DNA of 21,135 bases, taken from positions 1 to 21,135 of IMG/VR virus record IMGVR_UViG_3300031774_000192; one strand, given 5' to 3'. This document shows, one piece after another, positions 9,801 through 15,910 of the stretch; position 1 is the stretch's first letter, and each line of letters begins with the position of its first letter. The notes beneath the pieces were generated by a model, which had not been told where the DNA came from, did no database searches, and saw nothing but the letters and a program-made list of their open reading frames with translations. The position numbers and the translations under genes are program-made. This stretch comes from a virus.

Positions 9801-11455
9801 GATCTGGTTATCAAGTGGGTGATGTTATAGGAATTACTACTATTGGTTTATCTACTGGTGGTAATGGAACTGTTGGTAGAGATGGTAGATTTACTGTTGC
9901 TGGTATTGGAATGACAAATGAACTTATTTTAGATAATGTTCAAGGTAATTTTGCTACTGGTGCTGGTAAGACAATGAGATATACTAATAGTGCTGGTGTA
10001 ACTACAGAGTTAAACTTTAGTAATGGTGGTAATGTTACTATAAATGCAATTGATGTAGAATCTGATGGTTTACATATTAAGGTGAATCATAAGAATCATG
10101 GTATGTATTCTACTGATAATTTAGTTGAAATTTCAGGTGTTCAGAGTGATATTAAACCAACTAAATTAAGTCTTGCATTAGATGCTGGTAATTTAACTAA
10201 CTTTACTGTTGATGACGCAAGTTCCTTTACTAATTTTGAAAATGTTGGAGTTGGAACAACTAATAGAGGATTAGTTAAAATTGGAGATGAGGTTATTAGG
10301 TATAGCAATGTTAGTGGTAATGTAATTACCATTGATCAGATTGGAACAGGAAGAGTTGATATTGATAAGATTGATCATCCAGTTGGAACACCTGTTTATA
10401 AATATGAACTTGGTGGAGTTTCTTTAGCAAGAATTAATAAGACTCATGGATTAACAACTTCAACATCATTTGATCCTTCTTCAAATGCTGATAATATAGG
10501 TTTTGATTTCTATAATGTTAAAATTGATCAAAGTGCTCAATCATCTAGTGGAGTTAAGATGGATGCTACTAATAGAAGCACTGATGTTGGATTCCCCAAA
10601 CTTTACCTTAATCAAACTAAATCATCAGGTGGATATAATATAAGGGCTACTCAAAATATGCCTTTTGAAGTTATTGTTCCAGTAGCTCATAATATGACAG
10701 TTACAGGAACTACGATTGGTGCTGAAATAAGAACTACTTCTGCATCAGGAATTGAAGATCAGGACATCCCATATATCGATCAAGGATTTGAATCTGTTAC
10801 TGTTGGTGAAACTAATTTCCTCGATAGCCCTAGAGCAATTTATTCTAAGGTTAATGAAGATGAAAAATTAGATAATATTGTGGGAAATAAATCTCTACAA
10901 ATGAGATTAACTCTCAATACAGTTGATACGAGGGTAAGTCCTGTAATAGATGCTCAAAGAGTTAGCACAATTCTTACATCTAATAGAGTTAATGATGTAA
11001 TTAGTAATTATGCTACAGATAATAGAGTAAAGAGTGTTTTTAATGATCCTACTGCATGTCAGTATATTAGTAAGGAAATAAAGTTGGAAAATGCAGCTAC
11101 TTCTATAAAGGTACTGTTGGCTGGACATATTCATGTCGATGCTAATGTTAGAGCATTTTATGCAATTAGTGATAAGCAAGCATTTGAACCAATTTGGACA
11201 CCTTTCCCTGGATTTAATAATTTAAATAGTAGAGGTGAAATTGTTAATCCTGAAGATAGTGATGGGCAATCTGACAAATTTGTTCCAAAAATTAATGATT
11301 ATGGATTTGTGGGTAATGTAATTTTCAATGATTATACATTTACTGCAGATAAGTTACCTGCATTTAGGTATTATAGAACTAAATTGATATTGACAAGTAA
11401 GGATCAAGTATATGTTCCTAGAATCAAAGATCTAAGAGTTATGGCACTTGCTTAA
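3848..11455 (+). CDS. Giant DUF4815-type virion protein, probably peripheral baseplate or tail-fibre component
   Basis: This 2535-residue protein occupies the interval where T4 has genes 9-12 and wac. The N-terminus (ARELTTLQSILQNQIEKFG near residue 37, then GNYDIKPFDVTV near 327) looks like the DUF4815 family found beside gp8 in marine T4-like phages. In order: a Gly-rich stretch at about 290-312; a Lys-rich stretch at about 796-817; a conserved helical segment with RYTMGDI and LEYYTNLSLLE at about 1142-1170; the phage motif FMRSRNIEFIAKKVKP followed by LYGFFDG near 1441-1470; a beta domain starting DPLAQSFLV at 1704 and running to about 1860; GSGY repeats near 1930-2010; a module with IGDEVIRYSNVSGN near 2105-2190; and a conserved end RIKDLRVMALA. 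A baseplate-periphery or receptor-binding role is inferred from position and modular build; no enzymatic motif is visible. It starts 6 bases after the gp8 stop. Confidence 0.93.
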   Translation: MPQQTNLNVAPYFDDYDSSDDFYRVLFKPGYPVQARELTTLQSILQNQIEKFGQHFFKEGAKVIPGNTGYNRLYYGVQIQNNFQGVPVSAYADQLIGTKITGQRSGISAVVDSILMPEESERGQLTLYINYLNSSTSNNTTQTFFDGEELKCNTVISSGLLGNATISPGAPFSITSNDGAAVTGSSFQIQEGVYFVHGQFVGVAQETLILDQYETNPNYRVGLFVDEQIINADIDESLNDNSQGYNNFAAPGADRLKITLSLFKKDLDDYDDTSFVELGTITEGVLRAAKSGRSGKGTGGGLIGVGGGGAGAWDLTDTLARRTFDESGNYDIKPFDVTVMNSLNDNIGNRGVYQAGQFTANGGTPSDDLALYKISPGKAYVKGYEIETLDPTFIDCPKPRDTKLVENNAIIYNTGSTLKLNSVFRTPTVGIGSTYIVSLRDQRQGTDEEKAAGNEIGYARVYDFRLESQNYSTTNNDLDEWELSLYDVQSFTEITLNNPITQSVPALIEGKRSGAKAFLQGSVTAGLGITVYEKSGQFVKNEQLIINGINNGRVALGITEHSISAVKSVYGTDDGLVGIKTFNANVVPSVLFPVGVATVGVVTFANNQSTIKSANPNFPGITTIGNLIQYTDLNYSEDPITARVVSVGASHINVTGVTTVSGIVDGTLPKTSVRNVSDLRVMATLLDPSSDNTLYTPLSKKNVSDVDLTSASIVIRKSFPVTISNGQLNTPLPSLGSDETFQPFTTKRYLLIGSAEGAYDLTADQFDFGTGNTCQIRGLSTPSQSNNGATLIATIKKAKPKAKIKINDKIKSIVINYSKIAGSGIGATTLNDGLTYGNYPYGTRVQDDEISLNVPDVVWVHGIFESADTSNPSAPKVNLSSIVTQSTTTNELMIGEYMVGEDSDAVAVVAEKLTDSQITFVYDNELLFREGETVTFKESGASAIVSSLDTPSFDISPNYTFADGGEDSFYNYGKIRRKADVEAPEKKIKVYYQSGSYADNDTGDITTVNSYDQFKYGWDIPRINAWSCSDIIDIRPRVVPLSSVAEGDRSPLEFLGRSFTGSGDSAPSILASDETIVVDFSFYLPRIDRIFLSKSGKFQVKFGVSAENPKQPVPVDDAIEVATIGMPAFLYAPSNAALQFLNHRRYTMGDIKKLDTRIKNLEYYTNLSLLETNTANFFVPDEDGFNRYKSGFFVDNFTGFETQEPGLKINNSIDRKRKELRPRHYTNSVDLMPGPVVGVDVDDDQAFATLEGVNVRKNSDAITLDYSEVEWLKQNFATRSESVTPFLISFWQGTMELTPSSDTWVDTARLQAKIIQTEGNYAATLDNMVRNDGVDPQTGMGPVIWNAWETNWTGTTSHDFEGASTVTENDTVTWSEGGWVNQEPSTNPARWVTATVTTTTRNWFRETIQTGVESRTGLRTIVSETFDEQSVGDRVVSRELVAFMRSRNIEFIAKKVKPLTQLYGFFDGQNVTKYCVPKLIEISMTSGSFQVGETVFGSMWHVDIKNEKFRARVSQSNHKEGPYNVPTKTFRDNPYTNQPLSSNYSSTSDVLNIDTYSLSNQAQGDYYGWVEEGMKIKGMSSGAVATVTGVKLLSDVSAFCGGSFFIPNPNNINHPRFETGTKVFSLTSDPDNDSDKATTLTDETYTASGTLETVQENILSIRNARIEQRQEFQERNVEESLGTTLVGQETTTSEEGRRINGWYDPLAQSFLVEDEGGIFITKCDVFFRTKDDMDVPLVFQIRSMLNGFPTQNVLPFSEIVLQPDDVITSGDGSVATTITFRAPIYLEGGNTEYAIALASNSTKYSVYISRIGETDLLTDTFISNQPYLGSLFKSQNASTWEPSQWEDLKFTLYRAEFETAGSVEFYNPKLTQGNSQVPILMPNSLSLGSRKIRVGLGTTVADSYADGNTFLQDGTNATGNLVGAGGSATGTLTIANVGIGYTPLDGNLTFSNVNLTTVTGNGRGAVGNVYIENGVAAAATITSGGSGYQVGDVIGITTIGLSTGGNGTVGRDGRFTVAGIGMTNELILDNVQGNFATGAGKTMRYTNSAGVTTELNFSNGGNVTINAIDVESDGLHIKVNHKNHGMYSTDNLVEISGVQSDIKPTKLSLALDAGNLTNFTVDDASSFTNFENVGVGTTNRGLVKIGDEVIRYSNVSGNVITIDQIGTGRVDIDKIDHPVGTPVYKYELGGVSLARINKTHGLTTSTSFDPSSNADNIGFDFYNVKIDQSAQSSSGVKMDATNRSTDVGFPKLYLNQTKSSGGYNIRATQNMPFEVIVPVAHNMTVTGTTIGAEIRTTSASGIEDQDIPYIDQGFESVTVGETNFLDSPRAIYSKVNEDEKLDNIVGNKSLQMRLTLNTVDTRVSPVIDAQRVSTILTSNRVNDVISNYATDNRVKSVFNDPTACQYISKEIKLENAATSIKVLLAGHIHVDANVRAFYAISDKQAFEPIWTPFPGFNNLNSRGEIVNPEDSDGQSDKFVPKINDYGFVGNVIFNDYTFTADKLPAFRYYRTKLILTSKDQVYVPRIKDLRVMALA

Positions 11456-11456
11456 T

Positions 11457-11681
11457 ATGGAAAAATATAATATAGAAGGACATGTTGATCTTGCAAGAGA
11501 TCCTCAAACACGGTCTATAGTTAATGTGAATTCCATAGAATATCAACATTATGTTGCATCAAGAGATGCAAAAAAATCAAAAAATGAAAGAGTGGACTCT
11601 ATGGAAAATGATCTTGCTAGTTTAAAAGGTGAAATTGGTGAAATAAAATCACTACTAAGGGAGTTAGTCAATGGCAAGTAA
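11457..11681 (+). CDS. Small conserved phage protein with C-terminal coiled coil
   Basis: I do not recognise a function. I start it at the ATG at 11457, one base after the stop of the giant upstream gene, giving 74 residues; an in-frame TTG at 11448 would add three residues inside that gene and is less likely. The N-terminal part (GHVDLARDPQTRSIVNVN followed by an EYQHYV segment) recalls a short element in small proteins of marine T4-like phages. The C-terminal half (SMENDLASLKGEIGEIKSLLRELV) has hydrophobic residues at heptad spacing, predicting a short coiled coil. It overlaps the next gene by 11 bases, which suggests translational coupling. A minor virion or assembly role is plausible only from location. 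Confidence 0.8.
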   Translation: MEKYNIEGHVDLARDPQTRSIVNVNSIEYQHYVASRDAKKSKNERVDSMENDLASLKGEIGEIKSLLRELVNGK

Positions 11682-12075
11682 AAATCTGACATTTGATCCA
11701 AATGCAGGAGTTCCTTATGCTGCTAATTTAGCACTTTATACTGGTGCAGATTTTAAGACTACCTTTAATGTAGTTGATACTTCTGATGTTGCTTATGATT
11801 TTCAAGGATTAACCACTACTTCTGTTTGGACTGGATCATCCCAAATGCAGAAAAGTGCAGGTATTGGTGCAACCACTACACCTGCTGGAACCTTTACCGT
11901 AGGGTTTAGTAGTGCTGGTGGTGGTATATTTGAAATATCAATGGGATCTACTGCTACAAGAAATTTAGCAGAAGGTAGATATGAATATAATGTTCTAGTA
12001 AGTTCTGGAGCAACAATTTATAATATAGTAAACGGAAATATATTAGTTCATACTGGAATTGCTTCCGCACCCTAA
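11671..12075 (+). CDS. Small beta-rich virion protein (BppU-like fold suspected)
   Basis: The 134-residue protein has no long helices and alternates hydrophobic and Thr/Gly/Ser residues, as in a beta-sandwich. The pattern of an aromatic strand (ADFKTTFNVVD), a middle strand containing FEISMGSTATRNL, then EGRYEYNVLVSSG and a closing strand NIVNGNILVHTGI recalls the N-terminal domains of baseplate upper proteins and similar small structural proteins of marine myoviruses. This is fold-level resemblance by eye, not a family match. It starts inside the end of the preceding gene (11-base overlap) and stops 22 bases before gp13, so it sits between the baseplate-type genes and the neck genes. The stop codon is part of a CTAAATA motif before gp13. 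Confidence 0.85.
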   Translation: MASKNLTFDPNAGVPYAANLALYTGADFKTTFNVVDTSDVAYDFQGLTTTSVWTGSSQMQKSAGIGATTTPAGTFTVGFSSAGGGIFEISMGSTATRNLAEGRYEYNVLVSSGATIYNIVNGNILVHTGIASAP

Positions 12076-12078
12076 ATA
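12072..12078 (+). promoter_or_regulatory. Late-promoter-like motif CTAAATA upstream of gp13
   Basis: CTAAATA overlaps the stop codon of the preceding gene (CCC TAA ATA) and ends 20 bases before the gp13 ATG. The 9-base context CCTAAATAT is identical to that before gp15. A ribosome binding site AGAGG follows at 12083-12087. Its function as a late promoter is inferred from resemblance to the T4 late core and from the repeated placement. Confidence 0.5.
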
Positions 12079-12097
12079 TTAAAGAGGTAGAGTATAA

Positions 12098-12952
12098 ATG
12101 GCACAACCAGGAAGTAGATCCGAATTTAAACAGTATTGCTTAAGGCAGTTAGGTGCTCCCGTGCTGGAGATCAATGTCGCTGACGAACAATGCGAAGATA
12201 GAATTGATGACGCCATTCAATTCTTTCAAGAAAGGCATTTTGATGGAGTAGTCAGGACTTATTTAAAATATAAAATAACTGAGGCTGATATTAATCGAGG
12301 AAGAGCCTCGATGGCAACAGGTAAGAAAACTACAGGAATAACATCTGAAACTGCATCGGCAGATATTGCAGGAACAGATACAGATTTTACTTGGTATGAG
12401 AATAGTAATTATATACAAGTTCCATCATCAGTAATTGGAGTAGAAAAAATCTTCCGTTTTGGTGGAAGCAATTCTATATCCAATAATATGTTTAGTATTA
12501 AATATCAGTTATTCTTAAATGATATTGCTTTTAATCTTGGATATAATGGACTTTTAAGTTATGCAATGACTCAGACATATTTGTCTGATATTGATTTTTT
12601 ATTGACTACTGAAAAACAAATTAGATTTAATCAAAGACAAGATAGATTATATTTGGATATTGATTGGGCAGCATGTGTAGAAAATGAGTGGATAGTTCTT
12701 GAGTGCTTCAGACTTCTTAATCCTAATGATTACACTAGGGTGTGGAATGATTCATTTTTGAAGAAATATACTACTGCTCTTATTAAGAAGCAGTGGGGTC
12801 AAAATTTACTTAAGTTCCAGGGTGTTAAGTTACCTGGTGGGATTGAAATGAATGGAAGACAAATATATGATGATGCAGAAAAAGAATTGGAAATTATTAG
12901 AGAGCAAATGTCCAATACTTATGAACTTCCACCGTTGGATATGATAGGATAG
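12098..12952 (+). CDS. gp13: Neck protein gp13 (head completion, T4-like)
   Basis: gp13 acts with gp14 to complete filled heads and form the neck to which the tail attaches. The N-terminal segment (QLGAPVLEINV, then HFDGV near residues 17-50) parallels T4 GAPIINVEL and HFDGV with similar spacing. The C-terminal segment (YTTALIKKQWGQNLLKFQGV followed by LPGGIEMNG) parallels T4 [20 protein letters not shown] followed by LPGGVTIDG. At 284 residues it is close to T4 gp13 (309), and unlike gp8, gp14 and gp15 it carries no obvious extra module. The start is supported by AGAGG at 12083-12087. The stop is 3 bases before gp14, so the two are translated from the same message. Confidence 0.95.
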   Translation: MAQPGSRSEFKQYCLRQLGAPVLEINVADEQCEDRIDDAIQFFQERHFDGVVRTYLKYKITEADINRGRASMATGKKTTGITSETASADIAGTDTDFTWYENSNYIQVPSSVIGVEKIFRFGGSNSISNNMFSIKYQLFLNDIAFNLGYNGLLSYAMTQTYLSDIDFLLTTEKQIRFNQRQDRLYLDIDWAACVENEWIVLECFRLLNPNDYTRVWNDSFLKKYTTALIKKQWGQNLLKFQGVKLPGGIEMNGRQIYDDAEKELEIIREQMSNTYELPPLDMIG

Positions 12953-12955
12953 ATT

Positions 12956-14392
12956 ATGCTCAATCCATTTTTCCAACAAGGGTCCACATCAGAACAGAAT
13001 TTAGTACAAGATTTAATCAACGAACAGTTGAGGATGTATGGTGTTGAGATACATTATCTTCCTCGCAAATATATGAATGAGAAGACTATATTGAGGGAAG
13101 TGGTTCAATCAGTATTTGATGATTCATATCCATTAGAAGCATATGTAGATAACTTTGATGGATATGCAGAAAATCCTACTTTACTTTCAAAGTTTGGTAT
13201 TGAGCAAACTAATGAAGTAACTCTTGTTATTTCTAGAGAAAGATGGGAAACATATATTCAACCATTACTTAAAAACGAATCTAATGTAAAGTTAACTACC
13301 CGACCTAAAGAGGGTGATTTAGTTTATTTTCCACTAGGTGATCGTTTATTTGAAATCAAATATGTTGAGCACGAAAAGCCATTCTATCAGTTAAAAAAGA
13401 ATTACGTTTATACTCTTAAATGTGAACTCTTCCGTTACGAGGATGAGGTTATTGATACTGGAGTTTCTGAGATTGATGATACCTTAACTGGTGATAATGC
13501 AGATGGAACTTCTGAAGATGGTCTATCAACACTACTTGGATCTTCCCAAACTCTTACATTAGTGGGAACTGGAGCAACTGCAGCTGCTGTTATTGGTTTC
13601 AATACAGAAGGATCTATTAGGTTAATTACTTTGAGTAATAGGGGTGGTGGTTATAGTGCTATTCCAACTATTGGAGTAAGTTCTGCACCTAGTGGTGGTG
13701 TAACAGGTATTCTTACTGCTACTATGATTAGTGGTATTAATGTATGTAATTTAAATATTAGTGATAACCTTAAATCTGTTCAACAGGTTGTAATTACAAA
13801 TCCAGGTTCTGGATATACTATTGCACCTACACTTCAAGTAACTGGTGGAGGGGGTGCAGGTGCCGCAGGAACGGTCTTTATAGGTGATGGGGCAGTTGGT
13901 ATCGTTACACTTAGTGATGCGGGTTCTGGATACACTACAGCACCAACTGTGACCATTACAGCACCTGTTGGTGCAGCAAATACACGGGCAACTGCTGAAG
14001 CAGTAGTAAGTTCTGCTGGAACCATTACTTCTATTAATATTACTAATGCTGGTGCTGGATATACTTCTAGTCCTACAATTACAATTGGTAATCCTGCACT
14101 TGATAATAGTGGCAACTTCAAGTTTAATGAAATTGTTACAGGATCTATTACTGGTGTGAAGGGTAGAGTAAGAACTTGGAGTGCAACAACAAACGTTCTA
14201 GAGGTGGCAAACGTATCTGGAATGTTTAGTATTGGAGAGAATATAACTGGTAATAGTTCTGGTGCTGTCCATGCATTAAGGGTTGTTAGTGAAGATCCTC
14301 CAGAGGATGGATTTGCTGATAATGTCAATATAGAATCTGCTGCAGATGGTATTTTGGACTTCAGTGAACAGAACCCATTCGGTATTCCCTAA
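12956..14392 (+). CDS. gp14: Neck protein gp14 (T4-like) with a large beta-repeat insertion
   Basis: gp14 joins gp13 in the neck ring between head and tail. Residues 1 to about 175 match T4 gp14: MYGVEIHYLPRKY against T4 MRGVECYYVPREY, and RPKEGDLVYFPLGDRLFEI against T4 EPKEGDLIYFPMDNSLFEI. The protein is 478 residues against about 256 in T4. The excess lies between an acidic linker near 175-195 and the short C-terminal tail ending NPFGIP. Residues 219-380 hold four GSGY-type repeats, followed by a module at about 383-445 with a SIGENITGNSSGA segment. The start follows gp13 by 3 bases, with AGGA at 12946-12949 as the ribosome binding site inside gp13. The stop overlaps the CTAAATA motif before gp15. 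The insertion probably projects from the neck; any binding role is unproven. Confidence 0.95.
   Translation: MLNPFFQQGSTSEQNLVQDLINEQLRMYGVEIHYLPRKYMNEKTILREVVQSVFDDSYPLEAYVDNFDGYAENPTLLSKFGIEQTNEVTLVISRERWETYIQPLLKNESNVKLTTRPKEGDLVYFPLGDRLFEIKYVEHEKPFYQLKKNYVYTLKCELFRYEDEVIDTGVSEIDDTLTGDNADGTSEDGLSTLLGSSQTLTLVGTGATAAAVIGFNTEGSIRLITLSNRGGGYSAIPTIGVSSAPSGGVTGILTATMISGINVCNLNISDNLKSVQQVVITNPGSGYTIAPTLQVTGGGGAGAAGTVFIGDGAVGIVTLSDAGSGYTTAPTVTITAPVGAANTRATAEAVVSSAGTITSINITNAGAGYTSSPTITIGNPALDNSGNFKFNEIVTGSITGVKGRVRTWSATTNVLEVANVSGMFSIGENITGNSSGAVHALRVVSEDPPEDGFADNVNIESAADGILDFSEQNPFGIP
13610..14095 (+). repeat. Four-copy GSGY-type beta repeat inside gp14
   Basis: The encoded repeat has the form strand, (G/N)xGxGY(S/T), xxPT, strand, Gly-rich linker. 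The four signature cores are NRGGGYSAIPTIGV, NPGSGYTIAPTLQV, DAGSGYTTAPTVTI and NAGAGYTSSPTITI. At the DNA level the cores share segments such as GGTTCTGGATA but differ at many third positions, so these are diverged rather than recent copies. Related cores occur in four other genes of the window. Confidence 0.9.
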
Positions 14393-14395
14393 ATA
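14389..14395 (+). promoter_or_regulatory. Late-promoter-like motif CTAAATA upstream of gp15
   Basis: CTAAATA spans the gp14 stop codon (CCC TAA ATA) and ends 22 bases before the gp15 ATG. The context CCTAAATAT is the same as before gp13. A likely ribosome binding site AGGA lies at 14405-14408, 8 bases from the start. The promoter role is inferred. Confidence 0.5.
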
Positions 14396-14416
14396 TAAGA
14401 TACTAGGACTCTAACA

Positions 14417-15439
14417 ATGTTTGAATATTTTTATAACGAAATTTTGAGAAGAACCATTATTGGTTTTGGTACTTTGTTTAATAGTATTTCTGTTAAACAA
14501 AGTGGTGGGGATACTGACGCTAGTATTATCCGTGTTCCTCTTGCATATGGACCTACTCAAAAGTTCTTAGCAAGATTAACTCAATCTCCAGATCTCAATA
14601 AAGCAACATCTTTATCTTTACCGAGGATGTCTTTTGAGTTTACTGGTTTAACATATGATCCAAGTAGAAAAGTTACTACTACTCAAAAAATTGTAGTTCA
14701 AAATCCTGATTCTTCTACTCCTGATGAAAAGAAAGTTTATATGCCCGTCCCTTATAATATGCAATTTGAACTTGCTATTATGTGTAAATTAAATGATGAT
14801 GCATTACAGATTGTAGAACAAATATTACCATATTTTCAACCTTCTTATAATTTAACCGTTAATTTGGTAGGAGCTATTAATGAGAAAAGAGATATTCCAG
14901 TAATACTTGAAAACATTACTATGCAGGATGATTATGAAGGAGATTTTGAGTCTAGAAGAGTTCTTATGTATACTCTAAGATTCACTGCTAAGACATACTT
15001 ATTCGGTCCTGTTACAGATGCTTCCAAGGATATTATTACCAAGTCTACTGTCAATTATCTTACTGGCACTGATACGTCTAATGCAACACGTAACCTTACA
15101 TACTCTGTTGTTCCTAGAGCAATTCAGAACTATGATGGAACTGTCCTTACTAACTTAGCAGCAGATATTACTAAGACTCAAACAACATTTGAGGTTGAAG
15201 ATGGTAGTGGTATAACAGCATCTTCTGGTTCTACAAGTGTCTATATTGACCTTGGTGGAGAGGAACTCTATGTTAAAGCAGTAGATGGTAATAAGTTGAC
15301 TGTTAAGAGGGGTCAGGATGGAACTACAAAACTTGCTCATATAAGAGGTACATCTGTTAAGTCTATTACAACTGCTGATAATGTATTAGTAGAGGAAGGA
15401 GATGACTTTGGATTTAGTGGAACTTTAGTTGGAGAGTAA
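14417..15439 (+). CDS. gp15: Tail completion and sheath stabiliser protein gp15 (T4-like) with a C-terminal extra domain
   Basis: gp15 caps the tail, stabilises the contracted or extended sheath and provides the surface that docks to the neck. The match to T4 gp15 is strong: the start MFEYFYN against T4 MFGYFYN, QIVEQILPYFQPSYN against T4 QIVEQILPYFQPHFN, and then KRDIPVIL against KRDIKIVL. The T4-like part ends near residue 240 (VVPRAIQNYDGTV, as in T4 VVPRDIDPEDWDGTV). Residues about 242-330 are an added beta module with GGEELYVKAVDGNKLTVKRG and AHIRGTSV, giving 340 residues against 272 in T4. The same kind of module occurs in the giant gene at 3848-11455. The stop is one base before the preferred GTG start of the terminase gene. 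Confidence 0.95.
   Translation: MFEYFYNEILRRTIIGFGTLFNSISVKQSGGDTDASIIRVPLAYGPTQKFLARLTQSPDLNKATSLSLPRMSFEFTGLTYDPSRKVTTTQKIVVQNPDSSTPDEKKVYMPVPYNMQFELAIMCKLNDDALQIVEQILPYFQPSYNLTVNLVGAINEKRDIPVILENITMQDDYEGDFESRRVLMYTLRFTAKTYLFGPVTDASKDIITKSTVNYLTGTDTSNATRNLTYSVVPRAIQNYDGTVLTNLAADITKTQTTFEVEDGSGITASSGSTSVYIDLGGEELYVKAVDGNKLTVKRGQDGTTKLAHIRGTSVKSITTADNVLVEEGDDFGFSGTLVGE
15431..15434 (+). promoter_or_regulatory. Ribosome binding site GGAG deciding the GTG start of gp16
   Basis: GGAG lies inside the last codons of gp15, 6 bases before the GTG at 15441. The alternative upstream TTG at 15429 would overlap this Shine-Dalgarno sequence and have no site of its own. The spacing therefore favours GTG. 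Confidence 0.7.
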
Positions 15440-15440
15440 A

Positions 15441-15869
15441 GTGAAAAACCATTTAGATGATGCCTTTAACATAACACCTACCGAAGTCGAAGTAGATGAG
15501 AGTGATGTTGTAGTTGGAGTTGATAGAGATAAACCAGATAGACTTACTAAGGATGATGTAACCAAAGATTATGAGTATACTCGTGGCAATCTTTATAGCA
15601 TCATAGAGAAGGGTCAGGAAGCAATTAATGGTATTCTCGAACTTGCACAGGAAAGTGAGATGCCGAGGGCATACGAGGTCGCAGGGCAGTTGATTAAGAG
15701 TGTTTCTGATGCTACTGATAAGTTGATGGATCTTCAGAAAAAACTTAAAGATGTTGAAGAAGATACTCCTCAAAAAGGACCATCTACTGTTAACAACGCA
15801 TTATTTGTTGGTTCAACAGCAGAACTAGCTAAGCTTTTGAAAAACGGAACAAAAGAACAGAATAAATAA
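15441..15869 (+). CDS. gp16: Terminase small subunit gp16 (T4-like)
   Basis: gp16 recognises phage DNA and regulates the large terminase motor during packaging. The 142-residue protein follows the T4 gp16 plan: a central helical region (DYEYTRGNLYSIIEKGQEAI near residue 44, then SEMPRAYEVAGQLIKSVSDA) comparable to T4 DYGVVRRNMHF and SPRHMEVFATLM, then a C-terminal segment VNNALFVGSTAEL comparable to T4 IQNATVFMGSPTEL. T4 gp16 is 164 residues. I choose the GTG at 15441 because GGAG lies 6 bases upstream and the gp15 stop is one base away; an in-frame TTG at 15429 would add four residues. The gene continues the T4 order 13-14-15-16. Unlike in T4, the large terminase gene does not follow directly. 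Confidence 0.92.
   Translation: MKNHLDDAFNITPTEVEVDESDVVVGVDRDKPDRLTKDDVTKDYEYTRGNLYSIIEKGQEAINGILELAQESEMPRAYEVAGQLIKSVSDATDKLMDLQKKLKDVEEDTPQKGPSTVNNALFVGSTAELAKLLKNGTKEQNK
15861..15868 (+). promoter_or_regulatory. Late-promoter-like motif AATAAATA upstream of the fibre gene
   Basis: AATAAATA overlaps the gp16 stop codon and ends 43 bases before the ATG at 15911, a longer leader than before gp8, gp13 or gp15. The 41-base gap also contains GGGAG (15874-15878), too far from the start to be a standard ribosome binding site, and no good Shine-Dalgarno sequence is seen just before the ATG. The promoter role is inferred. Confidence 0.45.
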
Positions 15870-15910
15870 AACAGGGAGAAAAATCCCGAAGTATTCATCA
15901 TACTCATAAA

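Noticed and set aside
11448-11456. TTG at 11448 as the start of the 74-residue gene
   Set aside because: The ATG at 11457, one base after the upstream stop, is the better start; TTG would add only three residues.
13834-14328. A 164-codon open frame on the - strand opposite gp14
   Set aside because: It is the mirror of the Gly/Thr/Ala-rich repeat region, has a Val/Pro/Ala-rich composition typical of such shadows, and lies fully inside a gene with a strong T4 match.
15429-15440. TTG at 15429 as the start of gp16
   Set aside because: It would overlap the GGAG site that fits the GTG at 15441.
15874-15887. GGGA-GAAAAA-TCCC hairpin between gp16 and the fibre gene as a terminator
   Set aside because: The stem is only 4 base pairs and no T run follows, so it is too weak to call.
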